The translations under genes were made by a program, and so were the position numbers. A stretch of DNA of 64,000 nt. Source: an uncultured Rhizobiaceae group bacterium. GTDB taxonomy: Bacteria; Pseudomonadota; Alphaproteobacteria; Rhizobiales; Rhizobiaceae. Every line of letters starts with the position of its first letter. Position 1 is the stretch's first letter. The stretch is from contig CALLUS010000013.1 in assembly GCA_938010435.1 (NCBI GenBank), positions 154,173 to 218,172 on the forward strand. Reading direction: 5' to 3'. Under the pieces are notes generated by a model. That model saw only the letters and a program-made list of their open reading frames with translations. It was not told the origin of the DNA and ran no database searches. This document shows positions 8,622 through 17,913 of this stretch, piece by piece.

Positions 8622-10097
8622 ATGCCAAAAACTATTCTCATCGTTGACGACGATCCGGTTCAGCGTAGATTGCTTGAAAACGCCATTGCAAAGATGGGTT
8701 TTCGAGTTGAAGCCGCCAATGATGGAAGGTCGGCTTTGCAAAAAATTGAAGCTGATTTGAACCACCAATATGCCTTAATCGTACTCGATCTCGTTATGCC
8801 AGAGCTGGATGGGATGGGCGTTCTTCAAGAACTCAAAAAAGTCGATCATCAATACCCGGTTATTGTTCAAACAGCCCAAGGCGGGATCGAAGCCGTCGTC
8901 AACGCTGTAAAAGCTGGCGCGATAGATTTTTGCGTCAAACCGGTTTCGTTCGAACGCCTAAAAATTTCAATCGATAACGCATTGAAATTGGATGCTATGA
9001 AAGAGGTCGTTCAAAAAACACGGAAAAAAAATAATGGCACATTTACGTTCGATGATCTGATTGCGCAGAGCGTCTCAATGGGCCCAATTGTAAAACTTGG
9101 GCGCAGAGCTGCCGCATCCAATATTCCTGTATTGCTGGAAGGCGCAACCGGAGTGGGTAAAGAAGTTATAGCACGCGCTATACAAGGGTCTGGAGAAAGG
9201 GCTTCAAAACCATTCATCATCGTAAACTGTGGTGCTATTCCGGAAAATCTTGTTGAGAGCATATTGTTCGGACACGAAAAAGGAGCCTTTACGGGCGCCA
9301 CTGAAACCCACATTGGCAAATTTAAAGAAGCAGATGGTGGAACGCTGTTCTTAGACGAGGTCGGGGAGTTATCACCCGACATTCAAGTGAAGCTCTTGCG
9401 TGCTATCCAAGAAGGCGAAATCGACCCCGTAGGTTCAAAACGTCCTGTAAAAACAGATTTTCGCCTCATATCCGCAACCAACAGAAATATGGATGAACTG
9501 GTAAAATCAGGGCAGTTCCGTGAGGATTTATTCTATCGCTTAAACGTGTTTCCAATCACGCTTCCACCGTTGAAAGATCGCAAGTCCGACATTTCAGAAC
9601 TCGTTCGTCATTTCACCGCGCAATTTTGTTTGGAAGAAAGCCGGCGCTCCATCAAAGGAATTCGCGCTGATGCACTCGCTATGCTGGAAGGGTTTGATTG
9701 GCCGGGCAATATTCGCCAGTTGGAAAACGCAATTTTCCGAGCAGTGATATTGTGTGAGGGCGATGAATTGGTGATCGAAGACTTCCCACAAATCTCTTCA
9801 ATTAACGCAGTGACCTCGCCTTTGTCCGAGAGCAATCCATTGGTTCCCTTTTCCAAAGACACAAGCACCATGGGTAAAAATTCAAATCAAAGCATTAATT
9901 TAAAAAAGAAAAATGGATCTCTAAAACCCCTTGAACATCTTGAAGCAGAGGCCATCCGTTTCGCTTTGAAACACCATTCGTTTAGAATGACGGATGTGGC
10001 CAAAAGTTTAAAAATCGGACGGTCAACCCTCTACAGGAAGCTGAACGAATACGGGATTGATCAATCGGTGCAAGATCAATCACCAGACGTCGCATAG
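8622..10097 (+). CDS. Sigma-54-dependent response regulator (REC-AAA+-Fis HTH)
   Basis: 491 residues from ATG 8622 (MPKTILIVDDDP). The receiver domain (1-120) has VDDD and the phospho-acceptor in IVLDLVMPELDG. The AAA+ core shows Walker A GATGVGKE at about residue 172 and the sigma-54-contacting GAFTGA at about residue 221, with LFLDEVGEL as Walker B. A Fis-type helix-turn-helix (MTDVAKSLKIGRSTLYRKL) sits at residues 455-475. It should be an enhancer-binding activator of RpoN promoters controlled by phosphorylation. No cognate histidine kinase is adjacent, so its signal is unknown. Confidence 0.93.
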   Translation: MPKTILIVDDDPVQRRLLENAIAKMGFRVEAANDGRSALQKIEADLNHQYALIVLDLVMPELDGMGVLQELKKVDHQYPVIVQTAQGGIEAVVNAVKAGAIDFCVKPVSFERLKISIDNALKLDAMKEVVQKTRKKNNGTFTFDDLIAQSVSMGPIVKLGRRAAASNIPVLLEGATGVGKEVIARAIQGSGERASKPFIIVNCGAIPENLVESILFGHEKGAFTGATETHIGKFKEADGGTLFLDEVGELSPDIQVKLLRAIQEGEIDPVGSKRPVKTDFRLISATNRNMDELVKSGQFREDLFYRLNVFPITLPPLKDRKSDISELVRHFTAQFCLEESRRSIKGIRADALAMLEGFDWPGNIRQLENAIFRAVILCEGDELVIEDFPQISSINAVTSPLSESNPLVPFSKDTSTMGKNSNQSINLKKKNGSLKPLEHLEAEAIRFALKHHSFRMTDVAKSLKIGRSTLYRKLNEYGIDQSVQDQSPDVA

Positions 10098-10328
10098 TAT
10101 AATTGGCTCAACGTTATAGGTTACACACAGATTGGAAATCCTGTTTGACTTTGTTTGAAAAATTCAAATGAAACGCTATATTAACCATAGGAAGGCAACT
10201 ATCTCTTGCGTCATGAATTGACCACACTGGTCAAGGATATTCTTCGAGCGTAAGTCGCAATCCGATCAGCATTTGCATTGCCTGTTCAAAAACGACTTTC
10301 ATGTTCTAAAAAGTGGGCTTACCTCATT

Positions 10329-12284
10329 ATGAAGTTTAAGTTTTTCGAAACCGGTAAAATGTACGCATCTGGCGCACAAAAACCGTTCTCGATTTGCTTG
10401 CTTTTAGCCTTATCACTGGTTTTTACTGCTTTGATCGCCATTAGTGCAGAACAGTTTTCAGTTGCAAACGCGGAAACCCGCACATTAAAAATGTATTATG
10501 GGCACTCAAAAGAGAGTGCGACGATCACGTTCAAAAAGAACGGTAGGTACATCTCGAGTGGACTTCGAAAGGCAAACCGCTTTTTGCGCGATTGGCGCCG
10601 TAAAGAGCCCACAAAAATGGACCCCGCCCTTCTGGATTTAGTTTGGGAAGTCTATCAAAAAACAGGCTCACGCAAACCTATTCAAGTGATTTCTGGTTAC
10701 CGCTCTCCTCGCACAAACAAGATGCTGCGCCGTCGTGGCCGTAAAGTTGCCAAAACAAGTCAGCACACAAAAGGCAAAGCACTCGACTTCTTCATTCCAG
10801 GCGTCAGTGTTACCAAGCTGCGTGCTCTTGGTCTAAAAGCCCATCGCGGTGGAGTTGGTTATTATAGAGGCTCGTTCGTTCACCTCGACACCGGTCGTGT
10901 TCGCCACTGGCCGCGTATGAGCAAACGTCAATTATCCCGCGTTTTTCCGCGCGGCAAAACCATTCACGTACCATCCAATGGTCGTCCTTTGAGAGGCTAT
11001 AAAACTGCAGCAGCCAATCTGAAACGAGGCTTGAACGCAGATGGGTCACGTCGCAGAACAACAGTACGCAAATCGCTTCTTGCTCGCATTTTCAGCGGAT
11101 CTGGTAATGACGGAGATGAAGGTGAAGGCGATACACGCGCCGTCAAAGTTGTGGCAAAAGCAGCTCCTAAAAAAGTTACGCCTAAAAAACCTGTTCCAAA
11201 ACCGGTAGTGGTCGCCGCCAAACCTGCACCCAAAAAGGATGCAGTAGACCCATTCGGCAAAGACCTTTCTGCTGCAAAGAAAACACGCAAACAGCAACAG
11301 CTGGAAGCCGCAAAAACAAAAGCTGATCAGGAAGCGAAAGACGCTGCCGCAGCTACTGAACTTGCGGAGAAGGCGAAAGAAGAAGCCAAAAAAGAAATAG
11401 TTTTGGCAGCTCTTACGCCACAGCGCTTGGCCGTTCCTATTCGCCGACCAGCAGCAGCTATCTCGCAAACAACACAAAACAAATTGGAACCTGTTGGTGC
11501 AACTGAGTTGGCCTTGGCTGCACCAGAATCTGTGACTGATGTGCTTCGACCTTCCGTGGACGTCCCCAAAAAGGCAGCTGTTCCGCAACAACAATTGATC
11601 GCTGCCCTTACCCCGGAAAAATCCGAAGGATTGAAGTCACGCGTCCAGACTGCCCTTGCCCGTAAAGTCAAACCGGCACCGGCTGTAAGTGCTACAAAAC
11701 AACTCATCACACCCGCTGTTGTAAAACCTAAGAAACTTTCGGGACCATCAGCAGACGATATCGCTAAACTCGCATTGGCTGCGGGAAAACAGCTGGAGGC
11801 AGCAAAAGCAGTTCAAAAAGATAATTTGGTTCAGCAGGCTTCATTAAAACCTGTAGCAGAATTCAAGCCAGCGGTTCCTGTTTGGAGAGCCCCTGCGAAA
11901 ACAACAAATCAAGACGAGAAAGCCAAACAATTAGCGAAAATTGAGAAAGCGCGTGTATCGGTTCCCAAACGTCAGGAAAACGTTGCTGACAAAACTTCGA
12001 TTGCTGCTATCAAAACAGGCTCTCGGTCATTTATGAAGCCAGAGCTATCTATTGGTGATCTCGATGGCCGATCTGTAAAGTTTTGGGCTGTCGCATCATC
12101 AACACGCACTGGTTTATTGGCATCGTTAAAGGCGCCTAACTATAAGCGTGGTGCAAAGCGTGCCGCTCCGTCCTCTGTTTATTCCAAGGGCTTCGCCAAC
12201 GAGCGTTTTCCGCTGCGTTCCGACCGCTTCAGTGGACGTGCATTAACTCGCGTGGCTTTCGCCAAACTTGACGCGATAAACTAG
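10329..12284 (+). CDS. DUF882 (M15-like peptidase) envelope protein with long low-complexity tail
   Basis: About 651 residues from ATG 10329; a TTG at 10278 is also in frame. A hydrophobic signal/anchor segment (SICLLLALSLVFTALIAISA) precedes the DUF882 domain at about residues 50-190: FLRDWRRKEPTKMDPALLDL, ISGYRSPRTN, TSQHTKGKALDFFIPG and GGVGYYRGSFVHLDTGRVRHW. The last three carry the His/Asp residues of YcbK/M15-type zinc peptidases. About 450 residues rich in Ala, Lys, Pro and Gln follow, without recognisable domains. Cell-wall cleavage or binding is inferred. Confidence 0.82.
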   Translation: MKFKFFETGKMYASGAQKPFSICLLLALSLVFTALIAISAEQFSVANAETRTLKMYYGHSKESATITFKKNGRYISSGLRKANRFLRDWRRKEPTKMDPALLDLVWEVYQKTGSRKPIQVISGYRSPRTNKMLRRRGRKVAKTSQHTKGKALDFFIPGVSVTKLRALGLKAHRGGVGYYRGSFVHLDTGRVRHWPRMSKRQLSRVFPRGKTIHVPSNGRPLRGYKTAAANLKRGLNADGSRRRTTVRKSLLARIFSGSGNDGDEGEGDTRAVKVVAKAAPKKVTPKKPVPKPVVVAAKPAPKKDAVDPFGKDLSAAKKTRKQQQLEAAKTKADQEAKDAAAATELAEKAKEEAKKEIVLAALTPQRLAVPIRRPAAAISQTTQNKLEPVGATELALAAPESVTDVLRPSVDVPKKAAVPQQQLIAALTPEKSEGLKSRVQTALARKVKPAPAVSATKQLITPAVVKPKKLSGPSADDIAKLALAAGKQLEAAKAVQKDNLVQQASLKPVAEFKPAVPVWRAPAKTTNQDEKAKQLAKIEKARVSVPKRQENVADKTSIAAIKTGSRSFMKPELSIGDLDGRSVKFWAVASSTRTGLLASLKAPNYKRGAKRAAPSSVYSKGFANERFPLRSDRFSGRALTRVAFAKLDAIN

Positions 12285-12303
12285 CAATAATTAAATAGGA
12301 TGT

Positions 12304-12831
12304 TTAGCGCTTGAACTGCGGATCAAACGCTGTTTCAAGAAGTGCGCGTTGTGACGCCACTGGATTCGGAACTTGTTCCTGTTCCGTTGTCGCGTTAGAT
12401 CCGTAAATCTCTTCATCAAGGTTCAAAATGCGGCGTTGTAACGACACTGATCGGTCAATCAATGCAACGAATGATTCCGGCATCTCATCCCATCCTGCAC
12501 CTGTGCGTCGTGTTGGGAATTGATTGAGCTTAACATTTTTCTTCTCATCAACGGCTTGCTGAACAGTCATTTCACCTTCACCGACGGCACGCTGCAAAAG
12601 CAACCAAGAAGCCAGTTGCATAAGTCGTGTGGTGAGACGCATGGATTCAGAACCGTAAAGAGCGCTGGCAGTCTTTGACAAAGTTTTAGCCGATTCACGA
12701 CCTTCCCCATCCAAAAACGCGGCAGTCTCTTCAACCAGATCCATACCACCGGAGAACAATTCTTTGAATTTTGGTGATGCCGCAAAATGTTCAGCAAGCC
12801 GAACCGGTTGTGTCTTGTCTTCGACCGTCAT
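12304..12831 (-). CDS. rcdA: RcdA/DUF1465 family protein
   Basis: 175 residues from ATG 12829-12831 (MTVEDKTQPVRLAEHF), chosen because AGGGGG stands upstream; a TTG at 12852 is less likely. The helical sequence includes LVEETAAFLDGEGRESAK, SMRLTTRLMQLASWLLLQRA and VALIDRSVSLQRRILNLDEE, the DUF1465 pattern. In Caulobacter, RcdA is the adaptor that helps ClpXP degrade the master regulator CtrA. Its place beside DUF1192 and TrcR genes fits a cell-cycle neighbourhood. Confidence 0.85.
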   Translation of the reverse strand: MTVEDKTQPVRLAEHFAASPKFKELFSGGMDLVEETAAFLDGEGRESAKTLSKTASALYGSESMRLTTRLMQLASWLLLQRAVGEGEMTVQQAVDEKKNVKLNQFPTRRTGAGWDEMPESFVALIDRSVSLQRRILNLDEEIYGSNATTEQEQVPNPVASQRALLETAFDPQFKR

Positions 12832-12935
12832 AAAAAACGCCCCCTTTTTCAAGCAACATAGTTGGCAAGAACCCAGTCGTAAAGCTGGAGAACCAATGAA
12901 GTTTAACAGGATTTAAGCAAACTCAAGGCAAAAAA

Positions 12936-12955
12936 AAGAGCCTCGAAAGGCTCTT
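12936..12955 (-). terminator. Rho-independent terminator between DUF1192 and rcdA
   Basis: On the minus strand AAGAGCC, a 6-nt loop, GGCTCTT and then a run of T (the plus strand shows A7 at 12931-12937). The stem is perfect. It ends transcription coming from the DUF1192 gene, so rcdA should have its own promoter between 12832 and 12935. Confidence 0.75.
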
Positions 12956-13044
12956 GAAAGTTTACAGGGAGGCTCGCGTCAATGAAAGGAGATCATTACA
13001 ACGAGGTTCAAAAAAATGAACAACTTCATTAACGCTTATAAAGC

Positions 13045-13059
13045 TTAACAATTGATTAA
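13045..13059. promoter_or_regulatory. Possible CtrA-type site TTAA-N7-TTAA
   Basis: The sequence TTAACAATTGATTAA has the exact CtrA half-site spacing (TTAA, seven bases, TTAA). It lies in an AT-rich gap between the DUF1192 stop and the terminator upstream of rcdA. Chance matches are common in AT-rich DNA, and the terminator separates it from rcdA. Confidence 0.25.
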
Positions 13060-13087
13060 TGTGGTTAATATTGAACTAATAACTTTG

Positions 13088-13276
13088 CTAAGTCTTGAAG
13101 AAATTTTCAGCGGCTGATCGATTGTCTTGTTTTCTCGTTCGCTCTTCTTTCAAACGAGCGATCTCCAATTCCAATTCTCCGACACGTTCATCAATATCAC
13201 TGACAGAAAACTCATATAGATCTTCCCCCAAAATCACTTCGCGTTTTTTTGGTATCGCCGGGTCATCATCAAACAT
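13088..13276 (-). CDS. DUF1192 family small protein
   Basis: 62 residues from ATG 13274-13276 (MFDDDPAIPKKREVILGEDL), selected for the strong upstream AGGGAG; an ATG at 13294 would add six residues. The acidic head, the L(Y/S)...S..dL-like middle (YEFSVSDIDERVGELELEI) and the coiled-coil tail match DUF1192, a short alphaproteobacterial family of unknown function. It is divergent from trcR, 224 bp away. Confidence 0.85.
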   Translation of the reverse strand: MFDDDPAIPKKREVILGEDLYEFSVSDIDERVGELELEIARLKEERTRKQDNRSAAENFFKT

Positions 13277-13500
13277 CTCAATCTCCCTCTTCATCTTACC
13301 CTTAAACTAACGTGAACGAACAGATCTGTTCAACACTGATATGGGATTAAGCATACGAATTGCATTCCAAGTTCAATCAGCTTATACGAAGATAACTTCC
13401 TAAATCGTGGCAACATCCACGGCTTGAACCTCTAATCCGGTCAAGCGAACGGGAGAGAATTATTTTCAGGCAACTTATGTTGCACATCGAGGAATACATC

Positions 13501-14187
13501 ATGGCCACAACTCTTTTGATGCCCAAAGCCACAGCTGTTTGGCTGGTAGATAATACTGCTCTTAGTTTTGAACAAATTGGCGCGCTTTGCGGCCTTCACA
13601 CTCTGGAAGTGAAATCGATTGCCGACGGCGATTCAGCGCAGGGTATCAAGGGTCTGGACCCTATACAAACAGGCCAACTTTCACGTGAAGACATTAAAAC
13701 AGCAGAAGCCGACCCAGATTCACGTTTGAAGCTTCTTGAGCCAAAAGTGAAGGTTCCTGAACTTAAGAAGAAGGGCCCGCGCTACACGCCAGTGTCACGT
13801 CGCCAAGACCGTCCAAATGCCATCCAGTGGCTTGTACGCAACCATCCTGAATTGAAAGATTCTCAAATTATTCGTCTCGTGGGCACGACCAAAACAACTA
13901 TCTCAGCCATCCGCGATCGCACGCACTGGAACTCAGCCAATCTTCAGCCGCTTGATCCCGTAACATTAGGTATTTGCAGCCAGATTGATCTGGACTTTGA
14001 GGTCACCAAAGCAGCCAAATATCTGCCGAAGGTTGAAGAAACAACTTCAGAAGACAGCCTTCTACCTGCTTCGGAAACTCAAGGGCTCGACACACCAGAC
14101 ACAAGCAATGAAGAAGTCGACGCCGATGATGTGTTCAAGAACTTTGCTTCACTTGGTGGCGATCAAGCGGACGACGCAAGTTCGTAA
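13501..14187 (+). CDS. trcR: Cell-cycle transcriptional regulator TrcR (DUF1013)
   Basis: 228 residues from ATG 13501 (MATTLLMPKATAVWLVDNTA), eight bases after GAGGA; an upstream ATG at 13477 is less likely. The protein has the two DUF1013 helix-turn-helix-like parts: LSFEQIGALCGLHTLEVKSI near the N-terminus, then NAIQWLVRNHPELKDSQI with LVGTTKTTISAIRDRTHW in the middle. The C-terminal tail is acidic. The family tracks with RNA polymerase and supports cell-cycle transcription in Caulobacter (TrcR). Nearby rcdA strengthens that reading. Confidence 0.9.
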   Translation: MATTLLMPKATAVWLVDNTALSFEQIGALCGLHTLEVKSIADGDSAQGIKGLDPIQTGQLSREDIKTAEADPDSRLKLLEPKVKVPELKKKGPRYTPVSRRQDRPNAIQWLVRNHPELKDSQIIRLVGTTKTTISAIRDRTHWNSANLQPLDPVTLGICSQIDLDFEVTKAAKYLPKVEETTSEDSLLPASETQGLDTPDTSNEEVDADDVFKNFASLGGDQADDASS

Positions 14188-14210
14188 GCACCCGACCATA
14201 TCCAATCGAG

Positions 14211-14243
14211 AAGGCCTCTGTAGCAATGCAGGGGCCATTTTTT
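14211..14243 (+). terminator. Terminator after trcR
   Basis: GGCCTCTG and CAGGGGCC flank an 8-nt loop (stem with one mismatch) and are followed by a run of six T after one A. It lies 25 bp after the trcR stop. Confidence 0.75.
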
Positions 14244-14336
14244 GTTTGTGCCCAATTGATCTATTGAATGTCCTCGCTAATGTGCAGAAGCCTCTCACTA
14301 TGAATGCAAATCTGCAACTGCAATAGGTCGTCTCAA

Positions 14337-15599
14337 ATGTTCGCTTCAAAACCTGATCTGCTTGAGGAAGTTAGAAATCGCTTTGCCCATGTGGACACCT
14401 GTCCGGTTGATGGGCCTAGGGTGTTTTTTGAAAATGCCGGCGGCGCGCTCACGCTTAAATCAGTTGTTGAAACATCAACCTATTACGCAGGCATTCCAGA
14501 CAACCAAGGGCGAGACAACCCTGCATCCAAAGAATTGATGGATGTCATCGCCAAAGCGCGGTCTGATGCAAAGACGTTTCTAAACACCGCATCTGGCCAA
14601 GTGTTTGTGGGCGAAAGCGGAACAGAATTATTGTTTCGAATGATTAGCAATGCTGTCCTTGAAACACCGGCTGGCGGAAATGTGGTTGGAACGACACTTG
14701 AACATCCCGCATCCCGAAGCGCTGCAATCCGTTGGTCCGGAATAGCTGGAAAAGAGTATATCGCTGTCCCCCACAATGATGAAACGGGCAGTGTTGATCC
14801 TAAGGATTACGCTAAATATGTCACCGCTGAAACGCGGGTGGCAACCATCATCCACACATCCCCAGTTACTGGAATGGGCGTTGATGTGGGTGCCATCTCC
14901 AAAACCATACGGTCCATTGCTCCCGATTGCTTCATCATAGTCGACGGCATTCAACATGCAGCTCATGGAGACTTGGATATCGACAGCTATAATATCGATG
15001 GCTACGCCGTATCTCCCTACAAAGTGTTCTCACGTCACGGATATGGCATTGCCTGGATTTCAGATCGCCTCACCGCTCTTCCCCATGACAGCTTGCTAGA
15101 TGGACCAGAAAGTAATTGGGAGCTTGGAACACGTGATACCGGCTCCTATGCAACTTTCTCTGACGTTGTGGAGTATTTTGGTTGGCTCGGCGGTAAGTTC
15201 ACAGACTCCACGGATTTACGTACGAAAATTGAAGCAGCAGCCAAGGCCATTCATGCCCATGAACAAAGCCTGACAGATGCCATGTTACACGGCACAGGCA
15301 ATCTCAAAGGCTTGGCTGAGATGTCCGAAGTGAAGATCATCGGTGGCATAGACAACCCACGTCGAGAAGGGTTGGTAGCTCTCAATATCGATGGAGTAGA
15401 TGCAGGTGAACTGGTCGAGAAACTTCGCAATCAAGGGATTCGAGTTCACATTCGAAAAGCCGACCATTACTCCGGCAACGTGCTTAACCCGTTGGGCCTG
15501 CCGTCATGCGTGCGCGTTTCGATGTGCCACTACAATTCAGAACAGGAAGTGGCACAATTTCTGACGGCCATCCGCGACATCATCGAAACGCGATCCTAG
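14337..15599 (+). CDS. Class V aminotransferase, cysteine desulfurase-like
   Basis: 420 residues from ATG 14337 (MFASKPDLLEEVRNRF). The fold-type I PLP pattern is clear: FFENAGGALTLKSVVET at the start, VFVGESGTELLFRMI for the phosphate loop, HTSPVTGMGVDVGAI, IVDGIQHAAHGDLDI for the Asp/Gln/His around the cofactor, and SPYKVFSRHGYGIAWI with the Schiff-base lysine at about residue 225. It fits the cysteine-desulfurase-like subgroup rather than housekeeping IscS, since the C-terminal cysteine loop of IscS is absent. Substrate unknown; it may handle cysteine or another amino acid. Confidence 0.82.
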   Translation: MFASKPDLLEEVRNRFAHVDTCPVDGPRVFFENAGGALTLKSVVETSTYYAGIPDNQGRDNPASKELMDVIAKARSDAKTFLNTASGQVFVGESGTELLFRMISNAVLETPAGGNVVGTTLEHPASRSAAIRWSGIAGKEYIAVPHNDETGSVDPKDYAKYVTAETRVATIIHTSPVTGMGVDVGAISKTIRSIAPDCFIIVDGIQHAAHGDLDIDSYNIDGYAVSPYKVFSRHGYGIAWISDRLTALPHDSLLDGPESNWELGTRDTGSYATFSDVVEYFGWLGGKFTDSTDLRTKIEAAAKAIHAHEQSLTDAMLHGTGNLKGLAEMSEVKIIGGIDNPRREGLVALNIDGVDAGELVEKLRNQGIRVHIRKADHYSGNVLNPLGLPSCVRVSMCHYNSEQEVAQFLTAIRDIIETRS

Positions 15600-15620
15600 A
15601 TCACCTCCCCGTCCAATTGT

Positions 15621-17516
15621 TTATACGGCCTTCGCCTTCTTCCGCTTGGATTTGGTCTTTGGAATTGAAAGTTGCTCAGTCTCAAACTGCAATTTGGCAA
15701 GCCCTGCATAAATACCACCTTCTGTCACCAGATCTTCGTGAGTACCTTCCTCGACAAACTGCCCATCATCCATGACAATAATACGATCTGCTTTCAACAC
15801 GGTCGCCAGACGGTGCGCGATGACGATTGTAGTGCGACCGACCATCAGTCCATCCAGCGCTTTCTGAACCAGTTTTTCGCTTTCCGCGTCTAGTGCACTT
15901 GTTGCTTCGTCCAACAGAAGTATCGGAGCATTTTTCAAAATGGCACGTGCAATAGCTATACGTTGTCTTTGGCCACCTGAAAGCGTGATGCCACGCTCTC
16001 CAACCACAGTGTTATATCCATTTTTCAACTTCACTATGAATTCATCGGCCAACGCAAGGCGGGCAGCCTCTTGCACTTCAGCATCTGTTGCATCGGGACG
16101 TCCGAAACGGATATTGTCAAATACTGACATTGCAAAAATAGTTGTGTCCTGAGGCACCAACCCAATGCGCTGGCGTATCTCTTCTGGGTCAGCATCAGCA
16201 ATATTCACGCCATCCACATTCACTGTGCCGGCTGATGGATCATAATAACGCAGGATCAAATTGAAGATCGTGCTCTTGCCTGAACCCGAAGACCCAACCA
16301 ATGCGATTGTTTCACCAGGCGTAATGCTGAGGTTAATATCACGAACGATTGATTGATCTGCCCGTGTTGGGTAGGCGAAAGAAACGGAAGACAGTTCGAC
16401 AGATCCGGTTCCTGTAACGGGCAATGAAACAGGATGAACCGGCGCGGCAATGTCCGGCTCGGTCGCCAACAACTCGCTCAATCGTTCAGCAGCACCTGCG
16501 GCTTGAGACAACTCTCCCCAAACTTCGGAAAGAGCACCCAACGCGCCAGCCGCCATCACCGAGAACAACAAGAACTGACCCAATAATCCAGAACTCATGG
16601 TCCCGTCTAAAACGCGTCCTGCACCAATCCACAACACGGCGACAACGCTGGAAAAAATCATAAAAATTGCAAATGCTGTCAAAATTGAACGTGCAAATAT
16701 AGAAGATCGTGCGGCTTGAAATGATTTTTCAACTGCAGATGTAAAACGATTAGACACCAATTTTTCATTGGTGAATGCTTGGAGCGTACGAACTGACGAA
16801 ATGGATTCTGATGCATAGGCCGTAGCATCAGCCAACATATCTTGAGCATATCGAGAGCGTTTGCGCACGTTTCGGCCGAATGCAAAAATTGGAAGAATGA
16901 TGATTGGAATTGCGATGAGAACAATCAGTGAAAGGCTTGGGCTTGTATAAACCATGCCGACAATGGCGCCTATCATGAGGAACGAATTGCGCAATGCTAA
17001 AGAGGCCGTCGCACCCGCTGCAGATTTAATCTGAGTTGTGTCGGCTGTCAGTCGAGAGACCAGTTCACCGGTTTTCGCTGTATCATAAAAACTAGAAGAC
17101 AAACGAGTAAGGTGAGCAAACACATCACGGCGAAGGTCTGCAACCACACGCTCCCCCAACCAAATAACGAAATAATATCGACCAGAACTCGATATGGCCA
17201 AAAGCGCAGCAATCCCAAACAACGCATAAAAGTAGTTGTCGACAAACGAACTGTCCGCACTGGAGAAGCCATTATCGATCATGCTGCGCACAGCAAGCGG
17301 CAAAGATAGAGTGGTTGCAGACGCAATCATGAGAAACAAAAGCGCCATGAACAGGCGACCTTTGTACTGCAGAATATACGGCAACAGTTTAGCAAGGGGT
17401 TTTAAACCATTGCGATCTTTCGGCTCTGTATCAGTGTTCACGGAAATTGCGCTGTCAGCCTTCTTGTCTTGTCTGAAACCATCATGTATATGGTCGCGGA
17501 CGAAATTCAAAGACAA
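15621..17516 (-). CDS. ABC exporter, fused permease and ATPase (MsbA-related)
   Basis: Up to 631 residues. Six membrane helices span about residues 55-330 and the ATPase domain fills the C-terminus: Walker A GSSGSGKST, LVPQDTTIFAMSVFDNIRFG, signature LSGGQRQRIAIARA and Walker B ILLLDEATSALD. This is the half-transporter layout of MsbA-like lipid or drug flippases; the product would be a homodimer. The start is unsettled: no in-frame ATG occurs near the N-terminus. TTG at 17514-17516 gives the length shown and GTG at 17439-17441 is an alternative. It is convergent with the class V aminotransferase gene. Substrate unknown. Confidence 0.85.
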   Translation of the reverse strand: MSLNFVRDHIHDGFRQDKKADSAISVNTDTEPKDRNGLKPLAKLLPYILQYKGRLFMALLFLMIASATTLSLPLAVRSMIDNGFSSADSSFVDNYFYALFGIAALLAISSSGRYYFVIWLGERVVADLRRDVFAHLTRLSSSFYDTAKTGELVSRLTADTTQIKSAAGATASLALRNSFLMIGAIVGMVYTSPSLSLIVLIAIPIIILPIFAFGRNVRKRSRYAQDMLADATAYASESISSVRTLQAFTNEKLVSNRFTSAVEKSFQAARSSIFARSILTAFAIFMIFSSVVAVLWIGAGRVLDGTMSSGLLGQFLLFSVMAAGALGALSEVWGELSQAAGAAERLSELLATEPDIAAPVHPVSLPVTGTGSVELSSVSFAYPTRADQSIVRDINLSITPGETIALVGSSGSGKSTIFNLILRYYDPSAGTVNVDGVNIADADPEEIRQRIGLVPQDTTIFAMSVFDNIRFGRPDATDAEVQEAARLALADEFIVKLKNGYNTVVGERGITLSGGQRQRIAIARAILKNAPILLLDEATSALDAESEKLVQKALDGLMVGRTTIVIAHRLATVLKADRIIVMDDGQFVEEGTHEDLVTEGGIYAGLAKLQFETEQLSIPKTKSKRKKAKAV

Positions 17517-17631
17517 TCGATGATATGTTCACGAATGCGTGACAATTTATCTGTCTTTATCTTCTACAACATGCAGGCACACATGCCCTCCACTGAGAGT
17601 ATGGTCCAGCTTTGAAATCAGGACGACGACT

Positions 17632-17853
17632 ATGAAAGCCGATATCCATCCCGATTACCACACAATCAAAGTGGTCATGACCGACGGCACTGAATACGAA
17701 ACTCGCTCCACATGGGGCAAAGAAGGCGATACGTTAAACCTTGATGTTGATCCAACATCACACCCGGCTTGGACCGGTGGTGGCGGTGCACTTCTCGACC
17801 GAGATGGTCGCGTTTCCAAGTTCAACAAGAAATTTGCGGGTCTCGGCATCTAG
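17632..17853 (+). CDS. rpmE: 50S ribosomal protein L31, cysteine-free type
   Basis: 73 residues: [20 protein letters not shown], then [26 protein letters not shown] and [13 protein letters not shown]. The core matches L31, but the zinc-binding CxxC cysteines of the long type are absent, as is usual for the alphaproteobacterial C-minus form. It is single and followed by its own terminator. Confidence 0.95.
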   Translation: MKADIHPDYHTIKVVMTDGTEYETRSTWGKEGDTLNLDVDPTSHPAWTGGGGALLDRDGRVSKFNKKFAGLGI

Positions 17854-17874
17854 TCCGTCTCGAAAATTCGATTT

Positions 17875-17913
17875 AAAAACCCGTCCAGCATCTTTGCTGT
17901 GGCGGGTTTTTTA
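17875..17913 (+). terminator. Terminator after rpmE
   Basis: AAAACCCG and CGGGTTTT form the base of the stem with inner AGCA/TGCT pairs; a T-run completes it. The hairpin abuts, and its T-run overlaps, the stop codon of the convergent hydrolase gene at 17911, so it may serve both strands. Confidence 0.85.
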
